Positions 10,942 through 21,262 of a stretch of 64,000 nucleotides of DNA are shown here, piece by piece. Made by a program: the position numbers and the translations under genes. The stretch spans positions 806,001 through 870,000 of the forward strand of contig SAXG01000007.1 of the NCBI GenBank assembly GCA_012932865.1, written 5' to 3'. The DNA is from Amylostereum areolatum (Eukaryota; Basidiomycota; Agaricomycetes; Russulales; Stereaceae). Numbering within the stretch: the stretch's first letter is position 1; the number at the start of each line of letters is the position of its first letter. The notes under the pieces are model-generated. The model saw nothing but the letters and a program-made list of their open reading frames with translations. It was not told where the DNA came from and searched no databases.

Positions 10942-12988
10942 ATGTCCTCTCCAGACCCTCGTGGACCGTCTCGTCCTTTGACACCGCGATTCGTTCCTTA
11001 TCGACACCCGCAGGCTCCCCGACCTGTGTCGATCCACTGGCTTGTGAACCCGGGAGGGATTGGTACGTTACGTACCAGTAGAGTTTGTGTGCGGTGCTGA
11101 CTTTCTCTAGATGGAGCGGTCAATCCTCCTCAATTCTACACATCCCAAGATGAGATGGAGGAGTCGCGACAAGCCGGCTTCGCGCGCCTGTCGCCTCAAG
11201 ATCAACGTCGTGTTCTCGATATGTTGACGGCACGATGGCAGGCTGCCAACCCCGGAGTAGTTGCCCCAACGCTCGCCTCACTACCTCGAGTTCCGCTGCC
11301 CCCAGTTCCGCCGCCCCCAGGCCTGCCGCTGCCACCACCACCACCTCCAGGCCCACAGTTGCCGCCGCCGCCTCCACCTATGCCTCAACAGTCGGCACCA
11401 GTCGCCCTCCAGGCTAACTCCGGCACTCCCTTGGCTGGGAACACAAGCGATGCCATTGGGTTTCTACCCTCCGCCCCAGGATCTGCTGCGTCGTCATCGA
11501 ATGACCGTGCGTTGATCCATTCTTCATTAACAATGAGCATACTGACCAATTACCTGCAGGCTACACCACACATTACACTGTCTATTACACCCCGGCTGTG
11601 CCACGTTCCGCGAAGGGCAAGAGCTCTGCGAGTTCAAAGAGGACTCACGACACGAAGGTCACCACTGTCGCTATCACCCCGAGTACTCCGCGTGAGTCTC
11701 TCGTAGCTGAAGGCCTTCGTATCCATGGGTTGGATGGGCAGTTCTCCATCAACGTACCCTTCAAGATTCGTTGGACTGGTGTCAAGTAAGTTGTTCCGTC
11801 TATTGTTATACAAACATATACCTAAACGTTCTGTTACCTGCAGCAAGGGTGATGCATCAAGTGTCGATTCAGATGAAGACTGGTTCGCAATTCGGGAGGC
11901 CTTACTCCGTAAACGGCCTCGTGATGTCTACATCGAACTTGACCTTGACGCCATGGAGGCTTTCCGGCTGCGCAAGCGTGTATGTGGTTTCATCCCTGTT
12001 CTTCTGCTTTGACTAATATTGGGACTTGTAGCCGTTTGATGCCGTGCTCCAGCACGACAAGGAACTCGGACCAACGTGTGCTGGAACCGAGGTAAGCCTG
12101 CACGTATATTTAATGAACCTGCCAAACTTATTGTATTTCTCAGGTTCCAAACACGGACTCGTACTCTGACTCGATCAAGCGTCAGGGTACTATCATTCTC
12201 GAGCTGAAGGAAATGTACAAGTGTGACAAGCATCGCGGCGAGCACAACGAGCAAGGCTTCTGTTATCCAACCCAAGATGGACACATTGGCCTTAATCGGA
12301 AGCGATTGAAGCGTTGGGCATCCGCTGTTGTGAGTAGCCTCTGTGAATATGATCAATGCTGTACTGACCTTCTCTATCTCGATAGGATGCGAAAGAAACG
12401 ACTGTCAAGTACCCTCCTAATACTGAGGAGTTTGATGGCGTGCGCGATGGTCGTCTGCGCCCGCACAAGGCCCGTGGACGTTCAGGCCCACATTCTGTGA
12501 TGACACCTACCGCCACACCCGCTGCACCCACAGATGCCGCCACCGCTCTTGTCCCCGTCATCGCTGGCCTCGTCAATCAACAAAGTGCTATGATATCTGC
12601 TGTTCTCGGCATTTCTCCGCCTCCCCTTCCCTCCGCCGCAGGTTCATCGGCGACCCCCGCTTCCATGTTATCTCCAGCACCGCCTCCTGCCCTGCCTTTC
12701 TCTCCTATGCCTCGGCGTCAGGATGAGTTATATTACTTTTTCCTCACTATCCTTGAACGTGATGGACATGACCTGTTGCAGTACCACTCCATGCTTGTTT
12801 CGGCGGAGATCACCCTTGAAACCTTGCCCTCGCTAGACCTTGACACCTTGGTGTCACTCACCGGGGGTGATAGCGATAGCCTGAGAGTTCTCGTTGCATC
12901 CGCAGAGCAATTCTCTAGGCGTTTACGCATGAAGAAAGACTATGTACGGTCTCTCTTTTCAGAGTACGATGTCTTCGGGGATAAGTGA
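10942..12988 (+). CDS. Transposon passenger gene: proline-rich, CHC-motif, SAM-like protein (copy 1)
   Basis: Seven exons (10942-11062, 11111-11506, 11560-11785, 11844-11979, 12032-12091, 12144-12329, 12386-12988) splice to 1,728 nt, 575 aa, with all junctions in frame. I cannot name the protein. Residues about 85-125 are a polyproline tract (LPPPPPPGPQLPPPPPP). A central beta-rich region (INVPFKIRWTGV...VYIELDLDAMEAF) leads to a possible metal site near residues 340-352 (YKCDKHRGEHNEQGFCYP) followed by a KRLKRWASAV helix. A second low-complexity linker precedes a C-terminal helical module (about 488-560, FLTILERDGHDLLQYHSML, LPSLDLDTLVSLTGG) that resembles a SAM fold. Similar architectures are, from memory, common among uncharacterised agaricomycete proteins. 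Its place inside the terminal repeats, convergent with the transposase, suggests a captured gene or a second transposition function. Confidence 0.85.
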
Positions 12989-13154
12989 GTTTCTCGAACC
13001 TTTATAATGTTGCCTAATATTTTCTGTACATACACCATGCTGTCCTGACCCCCCACTCTTTACTACACTGCATAACCTTCCGCTAACCTACTACTCCCTC
13101 ATCTGTCGCATAATCACCTCTGTCCATACATCTACCCCACGTTCGTTACCTACT

Positions 13155-14246
13155 TTACGAATACCCGCAGTTTGTAATCCAGCCAATGGCATCTTCATTC
13201 GTTATTTCTTCCATAGCAAGATGGATGAGTTCAGCGCGCATGTGAGGTCCAGTGAAGTGGCTTTCATTACGGCGCAAGAAGGCTTTGATACTACTGAAAG
13301 CTTGCTCGATGGGATTCATGTCGGGGGAGTATGGTGGTAGGTATATAAGCTTTGCACCTGTCATTAAAACTGGTTAGTATACCTTGAAGCCGGAGCTTTC
13401 AGACAGCACAACGCACCACAGTCATTCTCAATGATCTCCCGCACTTCGTCTCCATGATGAAAGGCAACATTATCCATGACTACCACAGAATTACGGCTTG
13501 GATTGTCTGGAGTATATGAGTTGAGAAGGGGTGCCTATATGAGCACAACACAGGCATAAGCATGACACAGACATCCAGAAGAAATTGAAGCGTACAACAT
13601 CCTCCCGCAGAAAATGGAGGAACCTCTCACGGTTGACTGATCCTTCGAGAAGATCCAAAGCAATGATCCCATCACAGGAGAGCACTGGGAGCATTGTCAG
13701 GCGTGTGCCATGGAAGAACAGGTCACGGCGGACGCATGCAGATCCCAGTGGTGCCCTTCCCATTGTCCGCTGATGTGCCCGATCATCCACCCCAGATTCA
13801 TCCAACCAGACTATGCTCTCCATGGGTATATCCCCCCAAGCTGCATCCCACATTGCGCGAACGGCATCGTTTCGTTCCAATGCCTCCTTTGATATCCGCT
13901 TGTGAGTGAGAGCAAGGCTGCGAACAGCGCGGGCGACGGTTGCAAGTGAAACGTACACTCCGAGCTCCTTGTCAAGACGGTCTTGAATCTCGTCAAGAAA
14001 CATTGCTGGCTCTTGGACCAACCAGGAGTTGATGGATGTGAGCTCTCCAAATGAAAGGATGCGGGAGCGGCCATGGGACAACAGTCCATGGGGACTATGC
14101 ACTGAACCTGTCTCGCGATAAAGGCGGAGGATTTCATAGACTGTGCTTTTTGAGCACTGCGCGAGTTCAGTGATCTCGGAGACTGTAAAACGCTCCCGCC
14201 ATTCGACAATGCGTTCTCGAAGTTGAGGGTTAAGGGGAGGTGCCAT
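13155..14246 (-). CDS. DDE transposase (Tc1/mariner/IS630 type), copy 1
   Basis: Three exons (13596-14246, 13417-13534, 13155-13357) encode 323 aa. The N-terminal third is a helix-turn-helix DNA-binding region ([22 protein letters not shown]). The catalytic triad is visible: Asp in [10 protein letters not shown], Asp in [11 protein letters not shown] (after intron 1), and Glu in [11 protein letters not shown] (after intron 2), with 35 residues between the second Asp and the Glu. The [12 protein letters not shown] block is diagnostic of the superfamily. No stop or frameshift interrupts the spliced frame, so it is probably active. It starts 149 bp inside the right end and runs inward. Identical to the copy at 28390-29481. 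Confidence 0.92.
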
Positions 14247-14326
14247 TGCGGTCAGGACTCAAGACACTGCAAAGCTGACCTCGCGACGCACAGCTGTCAC
14301 TCCCGCAGCAGACGTGATTTCCCGAA

Positions 14327-14395
14327 AAGGCAATGTTTGGCTCTGACAAACAAGTTTCTCGACGCGCGGATTCCAGTCGGTTATGCAAACGGCTG
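14327..14395 (-). repeat. Right terminal inverted repeat, copy 1
   Basis: 69 bp, exact inverted match to 10375-10443, followed by the TA duplication at 14396-14397. Confidence 0.92.
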
Positions 14396-14587
14396 TAACG
14401 TGCGTCTGGTTCTGCTCAGTCTTCCCCTTGAGCGTTCCTGATCCTCTGCCAGATGACGAAGATATCGATCAAGGTCGATACGACGAGGGATTACGTCTGC
14501 GACGACGTGCGTACCCATGGCCATTAATCGCGCTTCTATGACATGGCTAATTCACGGTCGCAGCCATCCAAGACTAATCTGGCTCCA
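14396..14587 (+). pseudogene. DUF6534 gene, 3' part, separated by transposon
   Basis: With the transposon and one TA removed, the reading frame of the upstream gene continues here for about 37 codons (block PDPLPDDEDIDQGRYDEG, typical of the acidic tail of this family). A GTGCGT donor follows near 14508, then an acceptor at 14571-14573 and a likely TAA at 14585-14587. So about 40 native C-terminal residues are cut off. The last intron and stop are my inference. Confidence 0.7.
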
Positions 14588-14888
14588 GATCAGGAGGTGT
14601 GCCTTCCATTTTCACGCTTCTTCGACCCAGGTCTCATGCGTATGTCTCAGTCGGTCCATGACGCGGATCGAGACGCGAAAGCCGGTCTCCCGCGCCTGTA
14701 GAATCCGAATTCCCATGGAGAGCATTGTAGTAGGAAGTGAATGAAACGGACCTCACTGTACACTTCTGGTTTATGTAACGTGGGCAGGCGACTTCTGCGT
14801 TGGAGTCCCTTCTCGTCAAATTTTTTCGGTCATTTATCGACGCGATAATGTTTGAAAGTATACAAAACGACTTTCACGGAACATGCGC
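14588..14888. other. Intergenic, nothing recognised
   Basis: Short 3' flanks of two converging genes. No motif seen. Confidence 0.4.
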
Positions 14889-16109
14889 TTAAGCGACCAA
14901 AGACAGGGCGTCGTCGATGTTCTCGTCTACGGCGCTCTGCAAGTCAAAGATGCGAGGGCTCCACCCCAAAGCCTTGCCCCTCTCAGCCACGATCCGCTCG
15001 TTCGACGCTGTGAACTGTTGATACCTGCACCTCTCGTCAGTTTAGTTTCCAGCCTATGATGAATGTGGAGGACGTACACGGGGGACTCCTCCGTAATCGA
15101 CACAGATGTCGGCGTGGTTTCGTCCAGACGGCCGCGTTTGTGCAGGGCGGCCGCAACTGCGGTTGCGCTGTCCTTCCAGGCCACTCCATGGGACGCCACA
15201 AAGAAGTATCGTGCATAGGGGCTCGCGCCCGCGTCTTTCCCCAACACCGCCGTATCGATGACGCGGAGGTACAGGTCCACGAGATCATCCAAATGGACGA
15301 AGGCAAACTCGCTCGTCCCTTCGCCGACGTACACAGGACGTTTGAGGGCGAGAAAGGAGGAAATGGTGAACTTGAGGAAGGCTGTTGCGCTCTTCACGGG
15401 GCCGGTGGATGGGCCAAGGACGGCGCCTGGGCATAGAATGTAGGCATTGAAATATCCTTCTCCGGCTGCTTTGAAGATGCTGTCGTCGATAGGTTGGTTA
15501 GAGGATCCGTGGGTAAGGTGGAGACGAGCAATTATACTGACGGTACGTCAACTTGACCATGAGGCATCGCGGGAGTGATGCTCCGGATATCGTCTTCGTT
15601 GGTATCCTGCACATCGTGAGCCCCCCGCCCTGGAACTCGAGAGAAAACGAAAACCCACGTTCCAAATCTTCCCCTGTGGATCGAACTTCCCCTCTAGCTT
15701 CCCGTCGACGAAGCAACCTGTTCCACTGGTGTGAATGAGGATCCCCTTCGGCTTGCCCTCTTGGAAGCGCTTCCTTATTCCGGAAAGGATCGCCTCCGTC
15801 AGTGGAAGGTCATCACAATCAGCGCAGTTAATGACGATGTCCGCTGCATATGCGTGGTCTGCAATGAGGGACTTGTCGGCGAACGAGCCCGGGACGACTG
15901 TCACGCCTACGGAGCGGACGGCCTCGAAATGTTTCTCGTTACGGACGAGAGCGGCGAAGGTCCATTCAGGATACCGTTTGAGGAGCCCAGTGAGAACGGC
16001 ACCTGTGGGTATTCGTGTCAGTACGGGAGCGTTTGAGTAGCTGAAGGTGTAGATATGTAGATGTACCTCCGATATATCCAGTCGCGCCTAGAAAAAAGAC
16101 AGATGTCAT
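14889..16109 (-). CDS. NAD(P)-binding extended SDR / epimerase-like protein, paralogue A
   Basis: It begins MTSVFFLGATGYIGG at 16109, with the Rossmann GxxGxxG nucleotide-binding loop. Exon 2 gives AVLTGLLKRYPEWTFAALVRN and GVTVVPGSFADKSL. Later blocks are ADIVINCADCDDLPLTEAIL, ILIHTSGTGCFVDGK, YILCPGAVLGPSTGPVKS, SEFAFVHLDDLVDLYLRVI and YFFVASHGVAWKD. The layout matches fungal NmrA/epimerase-like SDRs; the reaction is unknown. The protein ends SAVDENIDDALSLVA at TAA 14889-14891. About five introns are present. It is a close tandem paralogue of the gene at 17518-18750, part of a segmental duplication. Confidence 0.85.
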
Positions 16110-16599
16110 GATAACTGTGGTCGTTAGTCGTGCTGGTCTTAATGAGAACAGAAGTGGTCAGTGTCGATTGTTTGGAGACGATGAAGGTGAGGACAGAGCC
16201 TACCAGGTTATGATATACTTATAGACTTTCTCGAGTTGATGAGTGAGCTTCGGGGGCCTTGCGGCCTTACTCACTCAGGCCATATCGTCGGACTTGTCAC
16301 TGTAGGACATAAGGCCAAAGGCCTAAGTCATCGTCCTGTAAAAATGATGGAGAGCTTATGCGCGCATTGCGTAGGGCCGATCCTTCGGTGATAACAGGTT
16401 AGCGCGTTCGGCCTGCAACGCAAAGTGGGTGTCGGCGTGTCGCAACCAGTTCTTGCAAGTCGAACCTCGCCACTAGAGCCTTTCGGGAGGCATCTCCTCT
16501 AAATTGCAGACCAGCTAGTCGAGGAAGAAGCAACGAGGGTGTATTTCTATGGCGGTAAGTAGTGATACGCATGAGGATCGAAGTAGGACCAACCTTGCC
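16110..16599. other. Spacer upstream of SDR A
   Basis: No gene seen. It contains sequence homologous to 18751-19190 of the other duplication unit, including the TGAGTGAG...CTCACTCA near-palindrome around 16239-16280, possibly a shared upstream regulatory element. Confidence 0.5.
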
Positions 16600-17192
16600 C
16601 ATCCACCGCCATCACCCAAGTTCACCCGCTTTTCCCACTTTAGCTCCTCCGGCCTCTCGTGGAATCCGAAATTTTGATGGGCGGTACTGGGCGGTATGAG
16701 GGGTCTGGACGGGCCGATAGATGCTGAAGATGACTGTGGAAACCGCGGCCGGTGCAGTTCTGTGCAGATCGACTGGAAAGAGCCACGAGACGTAATGAAG
16801 TCCATCGGCGAGCCGTCGTTGCGCAGGGATCTGATGGAAGACGGGCTGCCTGGGCCTTTCTTTTCAGGAGTCTCGACAGTGGAGGAAAAGCAAGCCGCGC
16901 ATGCCAGCCTCCGTTTCATCCTCCTTTTGAGCGTCTTTTACTCGCGCGCAAGTCCATCCGAACAGTGATTCTTCCGGGGAGGGAACGGTCGAATGCCTCG
17001 CTCTTGATCGCGTCTCTAAGGTTTGTCGGCGTCCTTTGACAAACAGAACGATTGCCTTCTGTTTGAAGTCTGGCGACGAGTGACCACTTCTGACGCATAG
17101 TCAGCTAGGTTGCGGGAAGTGAGGGCTCGAGGTGCATTTCGGAGAACGCTATGACAGGCGGGAGCTGGTGCGAGTTGTTTGCAAGTAAGAGA
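16600..17192 (-). pseudogene. ATP11 pseudogene (deleted duplicate)
   Basis: Minus-strand remnants match the intact ATP11 gene at 19193-20350. The N-terminus reads PALTSRNLADYAS-like (ALTSRNLADYAS near 17100). The middle has STVETPEKKGPGSPSSIRSLRNDGSP near 16850, and the C-terminus reads FHERPEELKWEKRVNLGD near 16640. The central domain, about 600 bp in the intact copy, is missing at a junction near 16665-16690, and the remaining blocks lie in several frames. It is therefore a dead duplicate, with the neighbouring SDR still intact. Confidence 0.85.
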
Positions 17193-17517
17193 CATGCCGA
17201 GTTTTCGTCGCGAAAGCAGAAGGGATGGTGGTGGTCGAGACTTGAGAGAGCAAACTGAAGTTTTACCCACAGGCTTTCACAAATCCGAGGTTCATATATG
17301 TAGTTACGTTTTTTGAAGGCAACTTTAACGCGAGTGAAATGCACTAGCATGCCCGGTCCGCATTCATTTCCGCGTGCGGGGACGGCAAAGTTGCAAACTG
17401 CTTCAAGCTATGTACATAGTTCAAACAGCTGTGATGTATTGGAGCCTTTCCCCATCGGCGCGCTACGATACATAAGTCCATAAGATTAGAATCTTGCTTC
17501 GAATACAAACGACAAGT

Positions 17518-18750
17518 TTAATTGCACAGTTGCACGCAGCACGCGCTCAAGCAACTGAAGACAGAAGCGTCGCCGATGGTCTCGTCTACGGCGCTCTGCA
17601 AGTCAAAGATACGAGGGTTCCACCCTAAGGCCTTACCCCTCTCAGCCACCACACGCTCACTCGACGCTGCGTAAAGCAGGAATCTGTATCTCTCGTCAGT
17701 TTGTTTTCCAAGAGAACAGCAGCGCCGCGGACGTACGGGTGGGAGTCCTCCGTAATGGACACAGATGTAAGCGTGGCGTCATCTAGACGGCCGTGTTTAT
17801 GCAGAGCGGCAGCAACTGCGGCCGTGATGTCCTTCCAGGCAACTCCGTGGGAGGCCGCGAAGAAGTATCGCGCGTAGGGGCTCGCATCCGCGTCTTTGCC
17901 TGACACCGCCGTGTCGATGACGCGGAGGTACAAGTCCAGGAGGTCGTCCAAGTGGACGAAGGCAAACTCGCTGGTCCCGTCGCCAACGTACACCGCACCC
18001 TTGAAGGCCGTGAAGGCGGAAAGGAAGTGTTTGAGGAAGATCGTGGCGCTTTTGACGGGGCCGGTGGACGGGCCAAGGATGGCGCCGGGGCATATGAAGT
18101 AGGCATTGATGTATCCCTCTCCGGCCGCTGCGAGGATGCTGTCGTCGATAAGTTGATTAGAAAATTCGCGGGTGAGGGCGAAGAAACTTACGGTACGTCG
18201 ACTTGACCGTGAGGCATCGCGGGAGTGATGCTCCGGATATCGTCTTCGTTGGTATCCTGCACATCGTGAGCCCCCCGCCCTAGAACTCGAAAGGAAAGGA
18301 AAACCCACGTTCCAGATCTTCCCCTGTGGATCAAACTTTCCCTCTCGCTTCCCATCGATGAAGCACCCGGTCCCACTGGTGTGAATAAGGATCCCCTTCT
18401 GCTTGCCCTCCTGGAAACGCTTCCTCATCCCGGAAAGGATCGCCTCCGTCAGTGGAATGTCGTCGCAATCCGCGGCATTGATGACGATATCCGCTGAGTA
18501 GGAATGGTCGGTGATGAGGGACTTGTCGGTGAACGAGCCTGGGACGACCGTCACACCCGCGGAGCGGATGGCCTCGAAGTGTTTTTCATTCCGGACAAGG
18601 GCGGAGAAAGTCCAGTCAGGGTATTCTTTGAGAAGTCTAACGAGAAGGGAACCTGTGGATATGCGCGTCTCAATAAAGGGTACGGATGCTTCAAGGGATT
18701 ACTGCACCTCCGATGTATCCTGTTGCGCCTAGAATGAAAACAGACGGCAT
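17518..18750 (-). CDS. NAD(P)-binding extended SDR / epimerase-like protein, paralogue B
   Basis: It starts MPSVFILGATGYIGG at 18750 with the GxxGxxG dinucleotide loop. It shares long blocks with paralogue A: TVVPGSFTDKSLITDHSY, ADIVINAADCDDIPLTEAIL, ILIHTSGTGCFIDGK, YFICPGAILGPSTGPVKS and SEFAFVHLDDLLDLYLRVI. The C-terminal end differs: after SAVDETIGDA it reads SVFSCLSACCVQLCN, stopping at TAA 17518-17520, in place of the SLVA end of A. This could be a frame-preserving change or a frame drift at the extreme C-terminus. The substrate is unknown. It lies downstream of, and on the same strand as, the intact ATP11. Confidence 0.85.
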
Positions 18751-19192
18751 GGTTATGGTTGTTGGTCGTGTTGAAAATTCGTCGTTAGGAATCGTTCACA
18801 GGCAACGATTGCGAAGAGGAAGCCTGCAATATATACGTTCTCCTAAGTTGATGAGTGAGCATCGAGAACCAGCCGCTAAATGGCTTACTCACCCAAAGCG
18901 TAGGCATCGGTCCCACCAACCATCCCCTATCGCCGATTGTTGATTCTTCGAAATGTCGGGTGATACCCATACCGCTCGGTGTGCTAAGGGGGCGTGCCGT
19001 GCAAGTTGCTGCTGTTTTTTCCACCCTAAACGTGATTCTTCCGAGTTCGACCTTCCGCCACTTATTTCTTCTCAACATCGTGGGGCACTTGCAAGGCCAT
19101 TCACTCAAAGCGGGTGAAAGTAGTGTATATTTCTATGGCGGTAAGTAACCATACGCGCGAAGATCAAAGTAGGACCTTGCCCATCCACCGCC

Positions 19193-20350
19193 TCATACCA
19201 ATACGTCGCCTAGCTTCACCAATTCCTCCCACTTGAATTCCTCCGGCTTCTCGTGGAACGCTCTCAGCAACGCGCCCCTATCTTCACCCCTCGCCCCGCC
19301 CCACAGATAGAACGACTGCACGCCCATAGCAAGCAGCTGTGCATCCTGCTGGTTGAGCACAAACTCGTCAGACGAGTTCCCACGGGGCGTGACCTCTCCA
19401 CGCAGGAGTACGACGTCGTGGCTGCCCGAGAAGTCGGTGTAGAACGTGAGCACAAGGTGCGGCGCGGCGAAGGTCTGCCGAAGCTTGTACTCCACGAGCG
19501 GCGTGAAAATGACCGTCGCTGTGCGGGCGTTGGGAGCCGCCGGCGGGGGTCCGGGGATGGGAGAGATGGTAGGGAAGAGCGAATCTTGTCCTGGTATGGG
19601 GACGGGCGGCGCGTCATGAAGGTCCCATTGGAGGATGAAGAATTCGTGCGCCTTGGTGGGCGCGGCTTCTGGTGTTTCTGGGGGTACCTCCCGGGGCACT
19701 GGTACGATGAACTGAGGGTACTTCTGACCAACTTGCAGCATAGACTCGTATGCCGTGCGGGGGACGGAGGCGCATATATAGCCACGGCCTGTTCCGCCAG
19801 ACCTAGAAGCGTGGTATGTCGTCCACAAAGCGCCGATTTGGTCGGCGGTGTGAGGGGTCTGGACGATCCGGTCGACGTTGAGGATACTGGACAGTGGCTG
19901 CGAAAAGAATGTTAGTGTGAATCGACACAAAAGTGCCACGAGACGCACTTTTATCGGGGAGCTGTCTTTGCGCACAGATTTGATGGGAGACGGGTGTCTG
20001 GAGCTTTTCTTTGCAGGTGTCTCGACAGCGGAGGAAGAGCGCGAGGCAGCGGCGGCGGCGGCGCGTGCCAACCTCTGCTTCGCAGCCTCCCGTTCAGCCT
20101 CTTTCACGCGCGCACGTAGGTCCTCAACGCTGGTGCCCTCTCTGTGTACGAGAGTACATCCTGTGAGGAGACTGTCACGGCGAGAAGGGGTGCATGAACG
20201 AATACCTCACTCTTGAGCGCGTTTCGCAAGTTTGTCTGCGTACTTTGACGCGTAGTCGGCTAGGTTGCGAGAAGTGAGGGTTCGCGATGCATGCCGGAGG
20301 ACACCGAAATGAGTAGGAGCTTGTGCGAGTCCTGAGCGAACCAAAAACAT
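19193..20350 (-). CDS. ATP11: Mitochondrial F1-ATPase assembly factor 1 (ATP11/ATPAF1)
   Basis: ATP11 is a mitochondrial chaperone that binds the beta subunit of F1-ATP synthase during assembly. The start at 20350 (MFLVRSGLAQAPTHFG) gives an Arg-rich, acid-free leader suited to mitochondrial import, then RTLTSRNLADYASKYADKL and a charged coiled stretch VEDLRARVKEAEREAAKQRL. The conserved domain follows: SSILNVDRIVQTPHTADQI, LWTTYHASR, EFFILQWDLHDAP, TPLVEYKLRQTFAAPHLVL, FYTDFSGSHDVVLLRGEV and QQDAQLLAMGVQSFYLW. Two introns separate leader, linker and domain. The stop is TGA 19193-19195. A broken duplicate lies at 16600-17192. Confidence 0.93.
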
Positions 20351-20602
20351 GGTGAAGTTTTGCAGAGGCGGAAGGGGAGGGAAGGTAAGTACTAAGTAGT
20401 GGTGGTCGAGAAGAAACGTGACGCGGCACGGAGTTGCGTGCCATTCCGACGCCTTGCTGTTTTCCCGCTCGTCGTTCCCACCAACCGAACCCCTTCGAAG
20501 ACATCTGACCGGCTCTATCGTGACTTGAGACTCTTTTTCTGGGTATAAAAGACACACCGGTGTTTTGAAGCTGCAATCTATCTCGCGATTACTGGAAAGA
20601 CC
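20351..20602. promoter_or_regulatory. Divergent promoter between ATP11 and the rhodanese-like gene
   Basis: 252 bp separate two outward-pointing start codons. A TATA-like GGTATAAAAG lies at about 20542-20551, placed for the rhodanese-like gene. Confidence 0.5.
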
Positions 20603-21156
20603 ATGACGACCGCACCAGCATCCATTCCAGCCTGGGCCGCCAGCTTTCCCCAGCCACGCACCGTCCCGCGCAAGATCTCAACGGATGAACTGGTGGAACT
20701 CATGCAAACGCAAAAAGCTGGAGTCGACTTTGTCGTTGTTGATGTACGGCGGACGGACATCGAGGTTCGTGCGCGACTGTTCACCCCAGCCTACTTCCAC
20801 TCAAACGGTTCACCTCCACTAGGCTTTGATCAAAGGCGCGATCAACATCCCCGCCCAGACGTTCTACCAAACCCTACCCACGCTCCTCCCTATTCTCTCA
20901 CGCATCCCCAAGGTTATCTTTCACTGCCAAAGCTCGCTTGGGCGCGGTCCCCGATGTGCAGGCGCTCCCCGCCGATGTGCCGTCTGAATCTCTGGTGCTG
21001 GAGGGCGGAATCAAGACATGGCTGGAGCGCTGGGTCGGAGACGAGAACATGACTATTCCAATGCCGCTTGCTGGCGCGACGGCGGACTATCCACCCATTG
21101 AGCTCGATCCTACGGTCGGTGCGGCGTTGAAACAGTCGGGGAGTGTCTGTGCTTGA
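20603..21156 (+). CDS. Rhodanese/Cdc25-like domain protein, frame doubtful
   Basis: Exon 1 (20603-20764) reads ...PRKISTDELVELMQ and VDFVVVDVRRTDIE, the first half of a rhodanese fold. Exon 2 (from 20823) gives ALIKGAINIPAQTFYQTLP and the active loop FHCQSSLGRGPRC, a Cys-X5-Arg of the Cdc25/arsenate-reductase (Ych1/Arr2) type. Just after this loop the frame must shift by one base (near 20965-20975) to reach the family-like end SLVLEGGIKTWLERW and the stop at 21156. I see no intron that would do this. Either the gene carries a small deletion removing part of the helix after the loop, or there is a sequence error. If intact it would be a cytosolic sulfurtransferase or arsenate reductase. Confidence 0.7.
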
Positions 21157-21262
21157 TTCTACTAGTGAGTCCACTTCGAGTCACGTCCTTGTCCGTTGAC
21201 TGACCATGCCTTCGCAGATGCATAACTATCAGTGAATGAGAAGAACAGAATCGTGTTGTGGG

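Larger units (their letters stand above)
10375..14395 (-). mobile_element. Tc1/mariner-type DNA transposon with passenger gene, copy 1
   Basis: The element is 4,021 bp and flanked by TA on both sides (10373-10374 and 14396-14397), the target duplication of the Tc1/mariner superfamily. Perfect 69-bp terminal inverted repeats begin CAGCCGTTTGCA. It carries two convergent genes: a three-exon DDE transposase (13155-14246, minus) and a seven-exon passenger gene (10942-12988, plus), with 166 bp between their stops. It is matched base for base in length by copy 2 at 28241-32261 in the opposite orientation. Every open frame in one copy recurs with the same translation in the other, so transposition or duplication was very recent. 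It sits in the last coding part of a DUF6534 gene. Confidence 0.93.
14889..17350. repeat. Segmental duplication unit A
   Basis: This unit (SDR gene, spacer, ATP11 relic) repeats the order and sequence of 17518-20420 in the same orientation. Shared noncoding marks include the GAGTTGATGAGTGAG motif upstream of each SDR gene (about 16233 and 18848) and the TATTTCTATGGCGGTAAGTA block (about 16540 and 19128). Unit A has lost roughly 600 bp of the ATP11 coding region. The units have clearly diverged, so the duplication is not recent. Confidence 0.8.
17518..20420. repeat. Segmental duplication unit B
   Basis: Holds SDR B and the intact ATP11; homologous to 14889-17350. Because ATP11 is complete here, this unit is closer to the ancestral state. 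Confidence 0.8.

Noticed and set aside
10372..11037. 221-codon frame antisense to the passenger gene start, present in both transposon copies
   Set aside because: It overlaps the promoter and first exon of the better-supported seven-exon gene and includes the terminal repeat; duplication alone explains its presence twice.
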